This document shows, piece by piece, positions 25,157-33,539 of a DNA stretch of 64,000 bases. Below the pieces are notes generated by a model, which was not told the origin of the DNA, ran no database searches, and was given only the letters and a program-made list of their open reading frames with translations. This DNA comes from Monoglobus sp964617455 (GTDB lineage Bacteria; Bacillota; Clostridia; Monoglobales; Monoglobaceae). Each line of letters begins with the position of its first letter. Position 1 is the stretch's first letter. Where the stretch lies: contig CAZTYF010000003.1 of the NCBI GenBank assembly GCA_964617455.1, forward strand, positions 1 through 64,000, written 5' to 3'. Position numbers and translations under genes: made by a program.

Positions 25157-26971
25157 ATGAATGAGATGTTTAAGAATAAGCTTATATATAAAACAGTGGC
25201 AATATTCGTGTCGGTGACCATCCTCTTGGTGGCTTTGATGGGGATTTTGTCGACCTATTTTGTGACTTCCCGTTTCGAGAAGGAGTTCGAGAGCCAAGTG
25301 GATGAGGCGGTCACGGGGGGCTTTGCCTCCGCCCTGCAGAATGTGATGGGCTCCTCCGAGAGGGAGTTTGTCAAACAGTATGAGGCGGAGAGCCTTATTC
25401 GGGACTACGGACCGAAGCTGGGCCTTGACGAAAACCGCAGGTGTTATATTTTGGCCGTGCCCGGCGGGGAGGTTGTGGCGCCAAGCTCCTTGGCGGGGAG
25501 CGAAATAGAGGAGACATCCAACCTCACTGACGCCTTGGTGCATCACACCAAGGGCAGCAGCCCCAACTCCGGAAACGGAATGATTGACTATGCCTATTAT
25601 CTTTCTCCATCCGATGATGCGGCGGGAGAGTATGCGGTGTATGTCACCGACAACAAAACCGAGCTCCACGACGCGGTGCGCATTTTGCTCATTGTCATGC
25701 TGTGGATGCTCCTTGCGGGCGGCCTGCTTTCGGCGGCGGCTGCCGTGTATGTTTCCCGTATGGTCACACAGCCGCTGAGGAAGCTTGCCCGCAGAGCCGA
25801 CAGTTTCGCCCGGGGCGTCTATGATATGTCCTCGGATTCGGGCAGAACCGATGAGATAGGAACTTTGACCAAAGCTTTTAATCATATGGGCAGGGTGATG
25901 AGCAAAACCATCAGTCAAATGGGCGCCGAAAAGCACAAGGTCGACGTCATATTGGAGCATATAACCAACGGTATTATGGCCTTTGACACGGACCAAAAGC
26001 TGATACATATAAACCCTGCCGCAAAGGAAATGCTGGGCATTACCGAGACCGAGGATTTGGAATTCGACAAATTTTTCGACAAATTGGGCGCCGGGGTTTG
26101 CATGGCGGAGTTCACCTATCTTGACAAGTTTTCCTCCGAGATTCGGGATGTGTTCTACGGAGGCAAGCATATTCGGATCTACTTCGTGCCTTTCAAAATG
26201 GACAACGAGAGGACGGCGGGAGTTGTTTGCGTGTTTGAGGACTTTACCGAGCAGTTCAATCTGGAAGTGGCCCGTCGGGAGTTTGTGGCGGAGGTGTCCC
26301 ATGAGCTGAAGACTCCTCTTTTCATTATCAAAACCCACACCGAGACTCTCCTCAACGGATATCTTGACGACAAGGCCATACTCAAAAAATTCCTCACCAC
26401 CATAGAAAACGAAGCGGACAAAATGACGGAGTTGGTTCGAAACCTGCTGGATTTGTCAAAGTTCGATGTGCAGAAGTTCAGTATGAATAAGCAGGTGTTC
26501 TCCATTGAGGATATGCTGCGGGGCATAGTGGAGCGCTTCTCTTTGGAGGCAAAGCAGAAAGATATCAAGCTGGAACTGGTCACGGTGGGTGACCTGCCTC
26601 AGATGTATGCGGACCCGGAGCAGATAGAGAGGGCCATTGTGAATATTGTGTCCAATTCCATGAAATACGGCCGAAAGGGCGGCTATGTGAATGTATCTGC
26701 GGGGAGTATGTATAACGAGGTATATATAAAAGTCAAAGACAACGGCTACGGCATACCCAAGGCCGATTTGGACCATGTGTTTGAGCGGTTTTTCAGAGTC
26801 GACAGAGCCCGAACACGGGAAAAAGGCGGCACGGGCTTGGGCCTGTCCATTGCGAAAGAGATTATCGAAAGCCACGGCGGAAATATAACCATAGAGAGCG
26901 AATACGGAAAGTTCACCAATGTCACGATCAACCTGCCGACGGCCACCACGGACGAGTATCGGGAGAAGTGA
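25157..26971 (+). CDS. Membrane sensor histidine kinase (HAMP-PAS-HisKA-HATPase)
   Basis: The roughly 604-residue kinase has a membrane segment near residues 12-35, an extracellular sensor of about 150 residues and a second membrane segment near 180-205. HAMP follows (about 205-260), then PAS (about 265-370). HisKA carries the phospho-acceptor in EVSHELKTPL near 385, and the ATPase domain shows NSMKYG, DNGYGIP and GGTGLGLSIAKEI. This is the WalK/PhoR architecture. No response regulator gene is adjacent, so it is an orphan kinase here. The start is uncertain: a TTG at 25118 would overlap the bioY stop (TTGA), while ATG 25157 or 25166 fits the membrane topology better. Confidence 0.9.
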   Translation: MNEMFKNKLIYKTVAIFVSVTILLVALMGILSTYFVTSRFEKEFESQVDEAVTGGFASALQNVMGSSEREFVKQYEAESLIRDYGPKLGLDENRRCYILAVPGGEVVAPSSLAGSEIEETSNLTDALVHHTKGSSPNSGNGMIDYAYYLSPSDDAAGEYAVYVTDNKTELHDAVRILLIVMLWMLLAGGLLSAAAAVYVSRMVTQPLRKLARRADSFARGVYDMSSDSGRTDEIGTLTKAFNHMGRVMSKTISQMGAEKHKVDVILEHITNGIMAFDTDQKLIHINPAAKEMLGITETEDLEFDKFFDKLGAGVCMAEFTYLDKFSSEIRDVFYGGKHIRIYFVPFKMDNERTAGVVCVFEDFTEQFNLEVARREFVAEVSHELKTPLFIIKTHTETLLNGYLDDKAILKKFLTTIENEADKMTELVRNLLDLSKFDVQKFSMNKQVFSIEDMLRGIVERFSLEAKQKDIKLELVTVGDLPQMYADPEQIERAIVNIVSNSMKYGRKGGYVNVSAGSMYNEVYIKVKDNGYGIPKADLDHVFERFFRVDRARTREKGGTGLGLSIAKEIIESHGGNITIESEYGKFTNVTINLPTATTDEYREK

Positions 26972-27030
26972 GGCCCACCGCCTTGATTTGATATTCCTTC
27001 TCCGAAATGTATGGTAACAGGGGCGATTTT

Positions 27031-27885
27031 ATGAAATTCAAACGGATGGGGGCGGCTCTGCTGATAGTTGCGGCGGCGGTGTTCCCCGCTTCCTGCTCAA
27101 AACCCGACAGCCTTTTTGACAGCGACACCAAATCCCTGACCGAGCCCGACACCACATCCCTGAGAGTGGCTGTGGCGCCGGAGGAAGAGCCCTTTGTGTA
27201 TACGGACGGGGACGGGAATATTTTGGGCTTTGATGCGGCCCTTTCGTCAAAGCTGGCCGAAAGATTCGGCGTGACGGCGGTCTTTTATCCCATGAAGCGG
27301 GACAGCTTGGCGGATTCCTTAAACTGCGGCCTTGCGGATATGGCCCTGTCGGCTTTGGAGGCCACCGATGTTCTGCGGCGAAAGGTGAATTTTTCCGATG
27401 CCTATATAACCCTCACCTCCGCCATTGTGGCAAACGGCGGCAATTCGGAGATAAACGACACGGACGACCTTAAATCCGCCCAAAATATCGGCTCAATCTA
27501 CGGCAGCCTCTCCCTGAGATACCTGAAAGAGGAGCTGGGGCTTTTGAATGTGAGCGAGTATCCGGACCGCTCGGAGTTGGAAGGGGCAATGCTGAGGGGG
27601 GATATCGATATTATGTTCTGCGACAGTTTTGCCGCGGCAGAGTTCGTTTCGGAATATCCCCTTTTTGCGATAAAGGAGGACGGAATCGATAGGCACAGAT
27701 ATGCCGTTGCGGTGGCTCGGGATAACACCAAACTGCTCAGGAAAGTAGAGGAAGTTTTGGAAGAATTCCGCTCCGACAACACCCTTTTGGATTTGAGGCG
27801 GGCCTACATAAACGGGGACGACGGGCTCAGGGCGGAGTATAACACCGGCCTTAAGGCGATGCAGCAAAATCCCGAAAATCAATAA
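27031..27885 (+). CDS. Solute-binding lipoprotein, amino-acid type (SBP_bac_3 fold)
   Basis: The 284-residue protein has a lipoprotein signal ending FPASC (cysteine near residue 22), so it should be lipid-anchored outside the membrane. The body matches periplasmic binding proteins of polar amino-acid importers or sensors, with LRVAVAPEEEPFVYTD, GFDAALSSKLAERFG, ADMALSALEAT, and an exposed VNFSDAYI segment. No permease or ATPase follows, and the histidine kinase precedes it by 59 bases. A sensing partnership with that kinase is therefore as plausible as transport; that is inference. The start ATG 27031 has an AGGGG site 7 bases upstream. Confidence 0.82.
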   Translation: MKFKRMGAALLIVAAAVFPASCSKPDSLFDSDTKSLTEPDTTSLRVAVAPEEEPFVYTDGDGNILGFDAALSSKLAERFGVTAVFYPMKRDSLADSLNCGLADMALSALEATDVLRRKVNFSDAYITLTSAIVANGGNSEINDTDDLKSAQNIGSIYGSLSLRYLKEELGLLNVSEYPDRSELEGAMLRGDIDIMFCDSFAAAEFVSEYPLFAIKEDGIDRHRYAVAVARDNTKLLRKVEEVLEEFRSDNTLLDLRRAYINGDDGLRAEYNTGLKAMQQNPENQ

Positions 27886-27908
27886 AACAAAAGCAAAGGA
27901 GAATCGGT

Positions 27909-29030
27909 ATGGAGGAGAACATTTACGAGGGAATAGGCAAGTTGGGATTCGGACTTATGCGGCTCCCGATGATTGACAAGAAAACCGATATAGAGCAGAC
28001 CAAGGCAATGGTCGACAAATTTATGGCGGCGGGTTTTAATTACTTTGACACCGCCTGGGCCTACGGCGAGAGCGAAAGCGCCATACGTCGGGCTCTGGTG
28101 GACAGGTATCCGAGAGAGAGCTACAAACTTGCCACGAAGATGGCGTCTTGGATAAATTGCAAGACGAGAGAGGATTCAATCGCACAGTTTGAGAATTCCC
28201 TGAAGGTGACAAATGCGGGGTATTTTGATTTTTACCTGCTTCACAATTTGGGCGAGCACAGAACCAAATTCTTCGACGACTTCGGCGTTTGGGATTACCT
28301 GGGTGAGAAAAAGGCGGAGGGCTTGATTAAGCATTTGGGATTTTCCTTCCACTCGACTCCGGAGGAGCTTGAAAAGATACTGACGGACCACCCCGAGACG
28401 GAATTTGTTCAGCTGCAGATTAACTATGCCGATTGGGACAACTATGCCATTCGTTCCCGGGGCTGCTATGAGGTGGCTCGGAAACACAACATCCCGATTA
28501 TCGTTATGGAGCCCGTCAAAGGCGGTATGCTGGCAAATCCTCCCGAAAGCGTCAAAAAGGTTTTGACCGAGGCGGAGCCCGATATGTCCCCCGCATCCTG
28601 GGCAATTCGGTTTGCGGCGGACCTTGAGGGAGTAATCACCGTGCTGTCGGGTATGAGTTCCATAGAGCAAATGGAGGACAACCTGTCCTATATGAAGGAC
28701 TTTAAGGGTCTGACTCCGAAGCAGCGGGCAACTCTCGACAGGGCGGCGGAGGAAATGGCAAAAATACCCACCGTTCCCTGCACCGTTTGCAACTACTGCG
28801 CCAAAGTCTGCCCCATGAATATAGGCATATCCGGCACCTTTACCGCCGCGAATATGTTCACTCTTTACGGAGACAAGGCGGGAGCCCGGGGCCAGCTCAA
28901 CTGGCTGGTTGACGGCAGAGGCAAGGCCCGTGCCGATAAGTGCATCGAATGCGGAAAATGCGAGGAGGCCTGCCCCCAGCATATAAAGATCAGACAAGAA
29001 CTCAAAACCGCGGCGGCAGCCCTTGCGTGA
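27909..29030 (+). CDS. Aldo/keto reductase with C-terminal 4Fe-4S ferredoxin domain
   Basis: The 373-residue protein is an aldo/keto reductase TIM barrel: GFGLMRLP near residue 14, YFDTAWAYG near 45 with the catalytic tyrosine, LLHNLG near 110, and IIVMEPVKGG near 197. A C-terminal extension carries two iron-sulfur motifs, CTVCNYCAKVCP near 295 and CIECGKCEEACP near 345, for two 4Fe-4S clusters. This fusion is common in strict anaerobes, where it is thought to couple carbonyl reduction to ferredoxin. The substrate is unknown. AAAGGAG lies 7 bases before the ATG. It is 23 bases after the lipoprotein gene. Confidence 0.9.
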   Translation: MEENIYEGIGKLGFGLMRLPMIDKKTDIEQTKAMVDKFMAAGFNYFDTAWAYGESESAIRRALVDRYPRESYKLATKMASWINCKTREDSIAQFENSLKVTNAGYFDFYLLHNLGEHRTKFFDDFGVWDYLGEKKAEGLIKHLGFSFHSTPEELEKILTDHPETEFVQLQINYADWDNYAIRSRGCYEVARKHNIPIIVMEPVKGGMLANPPESVKKVLTEAEPDMSPASWAIRFAADLEGVITVLSGMSSIEQMEDNLSYMKDFKGLTPKQRATLDRAAEEMAKIPTVPCTVCNYCAKVCPMNIGISGTFTAANMFTLYGDKAGARGQLNWLVDGRGKARADKCIECGKCEEACPQHIKIRQELKTAAAALA

Positions 29031-29068
29031 GTCGGGGCCCGATGATTTTGTGACTTGGAGAATGCAAT

Positions 29069-29626
29069 ATGAAAGAGACCGAGGCGGAGCGGGTGAAAAA
29101 GCCTATTTCCGCGCTTAAGATAGTTTTGATTGTTTTGTGTGCCTTGGGGGTTGCCGCATTGGCTGCTTTTTTGCTGAACAGGTATGCCTTTTCTTTGATA
29201 ACCATTTCGGGCACCGGTATGGAGCCTACGGTGGAGGCCGGGGATAAGTGGCTTATCGACAAATCCTTCGACGGCATAAATCGGGGAGATGTGGTGACCT
29301 TCAAAAAAGGCGGAGAGGGAGGCGCCTCCCTGTCCAGGGTTGTGGCCGTGGGCGGCGACAGCCTGTATTTGGATTTGCAGACCGGAAGGCTCTATATAAA
29401 CGGCGATGCCTATGATGAGCCCTACGCCAAAATTTCGCCGGGCATAGGCGGCAGCTATATAAGCAAACTGGCGGATTCGGGATACGGGAAAGAGAATCCC
29501 TTGATTATCGAGGAGGGGTATATCTTCGTTATGGGGGACAATCGGGGCAACAGCCGAGACAGCCGGGAGTTCGGGCCCATATCCGAAGAGGATGTGTTCG
29601 GCATATTGGCAAAGAAGTTTAAATAA
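29069..29626 (+). CDS. Signal peptidase I homologue lacking both catalytic residues
   Basis: The 185-residue protein has the full type I signal peptidase outline: one N-terminal membrane segment (about residues 17-38), box B at ISGTGMEPTV, box D at LSRVVAVGGDSLYLD, and box E at FVMGDNRGNSRDSREFG. The nucleophilic serine of the family motif GxSMxPT is glycine here (GGT codon, near 29216). The general-base lysine of KRxxxxxGD is serine (TCC, near 29334). The active homologue at 8059-9438 has both. The frame is intact and box E is conserved, so this looks like a maintained pseudoenzyme rather than a decaying gene. GGAG lies 8 bases before the ATG. It sits between the aldo/keto reductase gene and speD with 38-base gaps. 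Confidence 0.88.
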   Translation: MKETEAERVKKPISALKIVLIVLCALGVAALAAFLLNRYAFSLITISGTGMEPTVEAGDKWLIDKSFDGINRGDVVTFKKGGEGGASLSRVVAVGGDSLYLDLQTGRLYINGDAYDEPYAKISPGIGGSYISKLADSGYGKENPLIIEEGYIFVMGDNRGNSRDSREFGPISEEDVFGILAKKFK

Positions 29627-29664
29627 GGAACAGGTCCGACCGAAACAATACAAAGAGATGGGAG

Positions 29665-30477
29665 ATGACAGCCGTGAAGGAGACGGAAAACAAGGGCGAC
29701 AAAATCAAACTCTATGCTTTTAACAATTTGACAAAGACTTTGAGTTTTAATATTTACGATATATGTTACGCCAAGAGCGAGCGGGAGCAGAAGGATTATA
29801 TAGCCTATATAGACGAACAGTATAACTCCGAGCGCCTTACCAACATTTTGATAAAAGTGGCGGAAATAATCGGCGCCAATGTTCTCAGCATTTCCAAGCA
29901 GGACTATGACCCCCAAGGGGCCAGCGTGAATCTGATGATTGGGGATGTTTCCATGAAACCCGCCCGCGCCACATACAGCAGCGCCGTGGTGGGGGATGAG
30001 GTTATGGCCCATCTTGACAAGAGCCACATCACGGTCCACACATACCCGGAGTATCACCCGGACAAGGCCATTTCGACTTTTCGGGTGGATATCTGCGTGT
30101 CGACCTGCGGCAAGATTTCACCTCTCAAGGCTTTGGATTTTCTTATCGGCAGTTTCGATTCCGATATAATCACGGCGGACTATCGGGTCAGAGGTTTCAC
30201 TCGGGACCTTGACGGGAAGAAGTTGTTTATCGACCACGATATCACATCCATTCAGGATTACATAGACAAGAAAACCTTGGAAAGATATGATGCAATCGAT
30301 GTCAATGTCTATCAGTGCAATATGTTTCACACCAAATTGCTGATTAAGGATATCGACCTTCAGAATTATCTGTTTAAGACGGATGTGTATGAATTGGACC
30401 CCAAAACCCGACTGAACATTTCAAGCAGTCTGCGTCGGGAAATGATTGAGATTTTCAGCGGACAGAATATATACTGA
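29665..30477 (+). CDS. speD: S-adenosylmethionine decarboxylase proenzyme (E. coli type)
   Basis: The 270-residue proenzyme belongs to the long bacterial class of SpeD (E. coli form about 264 residues). It self-cleaves to create a pyruvoyl group and makes decarboxylated SAM, the aminopropyl donor for spermidine. The cleavage motif LDKSHITVHTYPE near residue 115 contains the Lys-Ser junction. STFRVDICVSTCGKISPLKAL follows and MFHTKLL near 225 also fits. GGAG directly abuts ATG 29665, so GTG 29674 (9 bases after that site) is an equally good start. speA follows after 14 bases. Confidence 0.95.
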   Translation: MTAVKETENKGDKIKLYAFNNLTKTLSFNIYDICYAKSEREQKDYIAYIDEQYNSERLTNILIKVAEIIGANVLSISKQDYDPQGASVNLMIGDVSMKPARATYSSAVVGDEVMAHLDKSHITVHTYPEYHPDKAISTFRVDICVSTCGKISPLKALDFLIGSFDSDIITADYRVRGFTRDLDGKKLFIDHDITSIQDYIDKKTLERYDAIDVNVYQCNMFHTKLLIKDIDLQNYLFKTDVYELDPKTRLNISSSLRREMIEIFSGQNIY

Positions 30478-30491
30478 CGGAGGAGGCGCCC

Positions 30492-31934
30492 GTGGAACAG
30501 AACAGAGCCCCCATATATGAGGCGTTGCAGACATTCAAATCAAAGCGGATTGTGCCCTTTGATGTGCCCGGCCACAAGGGGGGCAGGGGCAATCCGGAGC
30601 TGACGGCATTTTTGGGCAAACAGTGCATGGAGGCGGATGTGAACTCCATGAAACCCTTGGACAACCTGTGCCATCCCGTGTCCGTCATCAGGGAGGCGGA
30701 GGAGCTGGCGGCGGAGGCCTTCGGGGCCCGCCACGCGTTTTTCATGGTGAACGGCACCACCAGTGCGGTCCAGGCCATGATTTTTTCCTCGGTGAAAGAG
30801 GGGGAGAAAATAATCCTGCCCCGAAATGTTCACCGCAGCGCCATAAACGCCTTGGTTGTGAGCGGAGCGATACCGGTCTATGTGAATCCGGGAGTCCACA
30901 AAAGATTGGGAATCCCCCTCGGAATGAGCGTCAAAGATTTGAGACGGGCCGTTGAGGAAAATCCCGATGCCAAGGCGGTGTTTGTCAACAACCCGACCTA
31001 CTACGGCATTTGCGGCGACCTTGAGAGCATTGTGAAGATTGCCCATCGGGCGGGAATGACGGTCCTGGCGGACGAGGCCCACGGCACCCATTTCTATTTC
31101 GGAGAGGGGCTTCCCATAAGCGCCATGGCGGCGGGAGCGGATATGTCGGCGGTCAGTATGCACAAAAACGGAGGCTCCCTGACCCAGAGCTCTTTTTTGC
31201 TCATAAACAATTACATAAGCGAGGGCTATACCCGTCAGGTTATAAACCTTACCCAAACCACCAGCGGCTCCTATCTTTTGATGGCGTCCTTGGATTTGTC
31301 CCGAAAGAATTTGGCCCTGCGGGGCAAAAGTATATACGGCAAGGTCCTCAAAATGGCGGAGTATGCCAGGCGGGAAGTCAATAAAATCGGAGGGTATTAT
31401 GCCTTCGGAAAAGAGCTGATTGACGGAGATGCGGTCTATGATTTCGACTCTGCCAAACTTTCGATTCACACCGGAGACATCGGCCTTGCGGGAATTGAGG
31501 TCTATGACATACTGCGGGACGAATATGATATACAGATTGAGTTTGGCGACATAGGCAATATCTTGGCCATCATTTCCGTGGGGGATACGGAATTGATGAT
31601 TGAGCGGCTGATTTCGGCCCTCAGTCAAATCGAGCACATACACCGAAAGCCCGCCATAGGAATGCTGAATCGGGAGTATATATCCCCGGAGACGGTTATG
31701 GCCCCCAAGCAGGCGTTTTTCGCACCCAAGAGAGCGGTGCCCATCGAAAAGGCCTCTGGCCTTGTGTGCAGCGAGTTTGTGATGTGCTATCCGCCGGGAA
31801 TTCCCATTTTGGCTCCGGGAGAGCGGATAACTTCGGAAATCCTCGAATACATAGCCTATGCCAAAGAAAAAGGCTGTTTTATGACGGGCACGGAGGATAT
31901 TGATTTGAATTATATAAATATAGCGGCAAAATAA
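30492..31934 (+). CDS. speA: Orn/Lys/Arg decarboxylase family protein, probable arginine decarboxylase
   Basis: The 480-residue fold-type I PLP decarboxylase is of the compact Gram-positive form. FDVPGHKGGRG lies near residue 23, FMVNGTTSAVQAM near 84, DEAHGTHFYF near 195 and MHKNGGSLTQSS near 220, where the lysine binds PLP. Proteins of this form in Firmicutes decarboxylate arginine to agmatine, or lysine in some lineages; the substrate is inferred from the speD neighbour, which indicates a polyamine role. The start is GTG 30492, preceded by GGAGGAGG. No speE or speB is in the window. A bidirectional terminator follows. Confidence 0.9.
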   Translation: MEQNRAPIYEALQTFKSKRIVPFDVPGHKGGRGNPELTAFLGKQCMEADVNSMKPLDNLCHPVSVIREAEELAAEAFGARHAFFMVNGTTSAVQAMIFSSVKEGEKIILPRNVHRSAINALVVSGAIPVYVNPGVHKRLGIPLGMSVKDLRRAVEENPDAKAVFVNNPTYYGICGDLESIVKIAHRAGMTVLADEAHGTHFYFGEGLPISAMAAGADMSAVSMHKNGGSLTQSSFLLINNYISEGYTRQVINLTQTTSGSYLLMASLDLSRKNLALRGKSIYGKVLKMAEYARREVNKIGGYYAFGKELIDGDAVYDFDSAKLSIHTGDIGLAGIEVYDILRDEYDIQIEFGDIGNILAIISVGDTELMIERLISALSQIEHIHRKPAIGMLNREYISPETVMAPKQAFFAPKRAVPIEKASGLVCSEFVMCYPPGIPILAPGERITSEILEYIAYAKEKGCFMTGTEDIDLNYINIAAK

Positions 31935-31970
31935 AAAAGCGGCCCCATACGGAAGCCGCCTTTGTTTTTT
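31935..31970. terminator. Bidirectional terminator between speA and the stalk-domain gene
   Basis: AAAAAAGCGGC pairs with GCCGCCTTTGTTTTTT around an 11-base loop. T tracts exist in both directions, and the two flanking genes converge on it. Confidence 0.85.
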
Positions 31971-31975
31971 TGAGT

Positions 31976-32443
31976 TTATTCCGCCGGTTCGTCAATGGTC
32001 ACCGTCTCGGTGGCGGGATCCCAGCCCACCGAATATCCGAAGGCCTCGGACACGAATCTTATGGGCACATACATTCTGCCGCCCCCCGCCTCGTCATACT
32101 GTTTCACAAACACCGGAGTGTCCATGGGAGTGACGACCGTTTCACCCATATCCGAGATTTTGTAGATATTGGTGGCGCCGTCTTGGATGATATACATATC
32201 CGACTTGTCCAAAATCAGGGCGGCGTTTATGTTTTCATCGTATTTGACGGTCTTTCCCATATTTTCCGAAACAAAACGGATGGGCACAAAGGTCCTGTCA
32301 TCCTGCTCGATCATCTCGCCCATATCCGAGGGAATAACCGAGGGGGTGCCGTTTAAGACGATGCTTTGGGCCACCGCAAAGGCAGGCATGGTGCAGCCGA
32401 TTGCCAAGCACAGAGCAACCAAAAACACAGTTAATCTTTTCAT
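31976..32443 (-). CDS. Secreted protein with copper-amine-oxidase-N-type (stalk) domains
   Basis: The 155-residue protein has a signal peptide (residues 1 to about 24, ending AFAVAQS). Two repeats of the stalk domain follow, seen from FVPIRFVSENMGKTVKYDE near 55 and YVPIRFVSEAFGYSVGWDP near 120. These beta-rich modules occur in many Firmicutes exoproteins and are thought to mediate wall or protein contacts. There is no catalytic domain, so it is a stand-alone pair of modules of unknown role. GGAGG lies 10 bases before ATG 32443, and the promoter is at 32505-32477. Confidence 0.85.
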   Translation of the reverse strand: MKRLTVFLVALCLAIGCTMPAFAVAQSIVLNGTPSVIPSDMGEMIEQDDRTFVPIRFVSENMGKTVKYDENINAALILDKSDMYIIQDGATNIYKISDMGETVVTPMDTPVFVKQYDEAGGGRMYVPIRFVSEAFGYSVGWDPATETVTIDEPAE

Positions 32444-32476
32444 TGTCAAAACTCCTCCATAATCAAGTGTAAGGGT

Positions 32477-32505
32477 ATTATAACATAACCGTAACAAAAT
32501 AGCAA
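32477..32505 (-). promoter_or_regulatory. Promoter of the stalk-domain gene
   Basis: Minus strand TTGCTA (32505-32500), 17-base spacer, TATAAT (32482-32477) with an extended -10 TG. It lies just past the stop of the zinc-ribbon gene. Confidence 0.8.
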
Positions 32506-32514
32506 GGGTGATTT

Positions 32515-33402
32515 TTATGCCATAATGACAATCTCATTGTCGGAGTTCACCAAATAAATCATCAGGTATTGGGCCCCTTTGTCGTATCGGCAATAGGAAT
32601 CCCTCCCCTGCACGTCAAACTCGGTTTGGGTATAGCCCAAGTCTTTCAAAACCTGTATGTATTTGTTATAGGCGTCCTCATCCAACTTGTATTCATAGTA
32701 GGTGTTTCCGTTTTCCACATCCGTGTCCTTGCACTTGACGCCGGTCACGCTTTCGAATTTGGGTATGGTGGACTTTGCATAGAACTCATAGGTGCCGTCC
32801 CCGGCAGGCCATTGGTAATTCGGGTTGTCATAGGTGTTTCCGTTGCTGTCCGGAGGCAGAGAATCGTCGGGCACAGCCGTTGCGGCAGGGGCGGAGGTTG
32901 CTCCCGAAGCCGAATTTTGGCCGCTGTTTCCGCCGTAGCCGGGGTACATATGGTCGCCGTCGAAGAAGTCATCAAAGAAATCTCCGTAATCGTCATACAT
33001 ACCGGGCATATTGTTGAAGAAGTTTTGGTTCCTCTGTCTGTGAAGCGCCGTTACGGATACCACCGTCAATGTGATTATACAGATGAGGATTATCACTCCC
33101 GCCACTATTCCCACTATGATTGCCGCCGTCTTGCCCGCGCTCCTTTTCTTGGGAGGCGGAGGCGGAGGCGGATTTTGCGGTCCCGGAGGCGGAGGAGGCG
33201 GAGGATTTTGCGGGTCCGGTCCCGGAGGCGGAGGAGGCGGAGGGTTTTGCGGGTCCGGCCCCGGAGGCGGCGGTGGCGGCGGACTTTGCGAATCCGAGGT
33301 GAAAACCGGAGGAGGAGTTTCCTCCCGTTTCAGGAGCATTCCGCAGTTGCCGCAGTAGATATCTGTGTCTTTGACTTCTTTTCCGCAGTTGGAACAAAAC
33401 AT
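32515..33402 (-). CDS. Zinc-ribbon, proline-rich single-pass membrane protein
   Basis: The 295-residue protein starts with a zinc ribbon (MFCSNCGKE and YCGNCGM, four cysteines within the first 24 residues). A run of proline tracts follows (about 40-85), in three near-identical blocks of seven prolines plus GPDPQN. Then come a KK/R stop and a membrane segment near 93-117 (AAIIVGIVAGVIILICIITL). An outside region of about 175 residues has acidic, Asp/Tyr-rich and Ser/Ala/Thr-rich stretches and a compact C-terminal domain. Function is not recognised; zinc-ribbon plus transmembrane proteins are common in Clostridia and mostly uncharacterised. The start ATG 33402 has GGAG 8 bases upstream. Confidence 0.8.
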   Translation of the reverse strand: MFCSNCGKEVKDTDIYCGNCGMLLKREETPPPVFTSDSQSPPPPPPPGPDPQNPPPPPPPGPDPQNPPPPPPPGPQNPPPPPPPKKRSAGKTAAIIVGIVAGVIILICIITLTVVSVTALHRQRNQNFFNNMPGMYDDYGDFFDDFFDGDHMYPGYGGNSGQNSASGATSAPAATAVPDDSLPPDSNGNTYDNPNYQWPAGDGTYEFYAKSTIPKFESVTGVKCKDTDVENGNTYYEYKLDEDAYNKYIQVLKDLGYTQTEFDVQGRDSYCRYDKGAQYLMIYLVNSDNEIVIMA

Positions 33403-33476
33403 ACTATCCACTCCAATCTTATCTTAATCTTATTTTAACGGATTATCGACCGAATAATCGATTCGGATCACTTTAA

Positions 33477-33521
33477 ATTATATCACGGTATTCGGATAAT
33501 TGTTTACACAAGTGTGAACAA
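33477..33521 (-). promoter_or_regulatory. Promoter and overlapping inverted repeat upstream of the zinc-ribbon gene
   Basis: Minus strand TATAAT at 33482-33477 with an extended -10 TG. Exactly 17 bases upstream a 22-base inverted repeat (33500-33521; arms TTGTTTACAC and GTGTGAACAA, 9 of 10 paired) covers the -35 position. There the hexamer is only AAACAA. An extended -10 promoter under an operator is one reading. The dyad could instead be a weak metG terminator, since metG stops at 33540. Confidence 0.5.
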
Positions 33522-33539
33522 ACTGTTATTTATTTTGGA

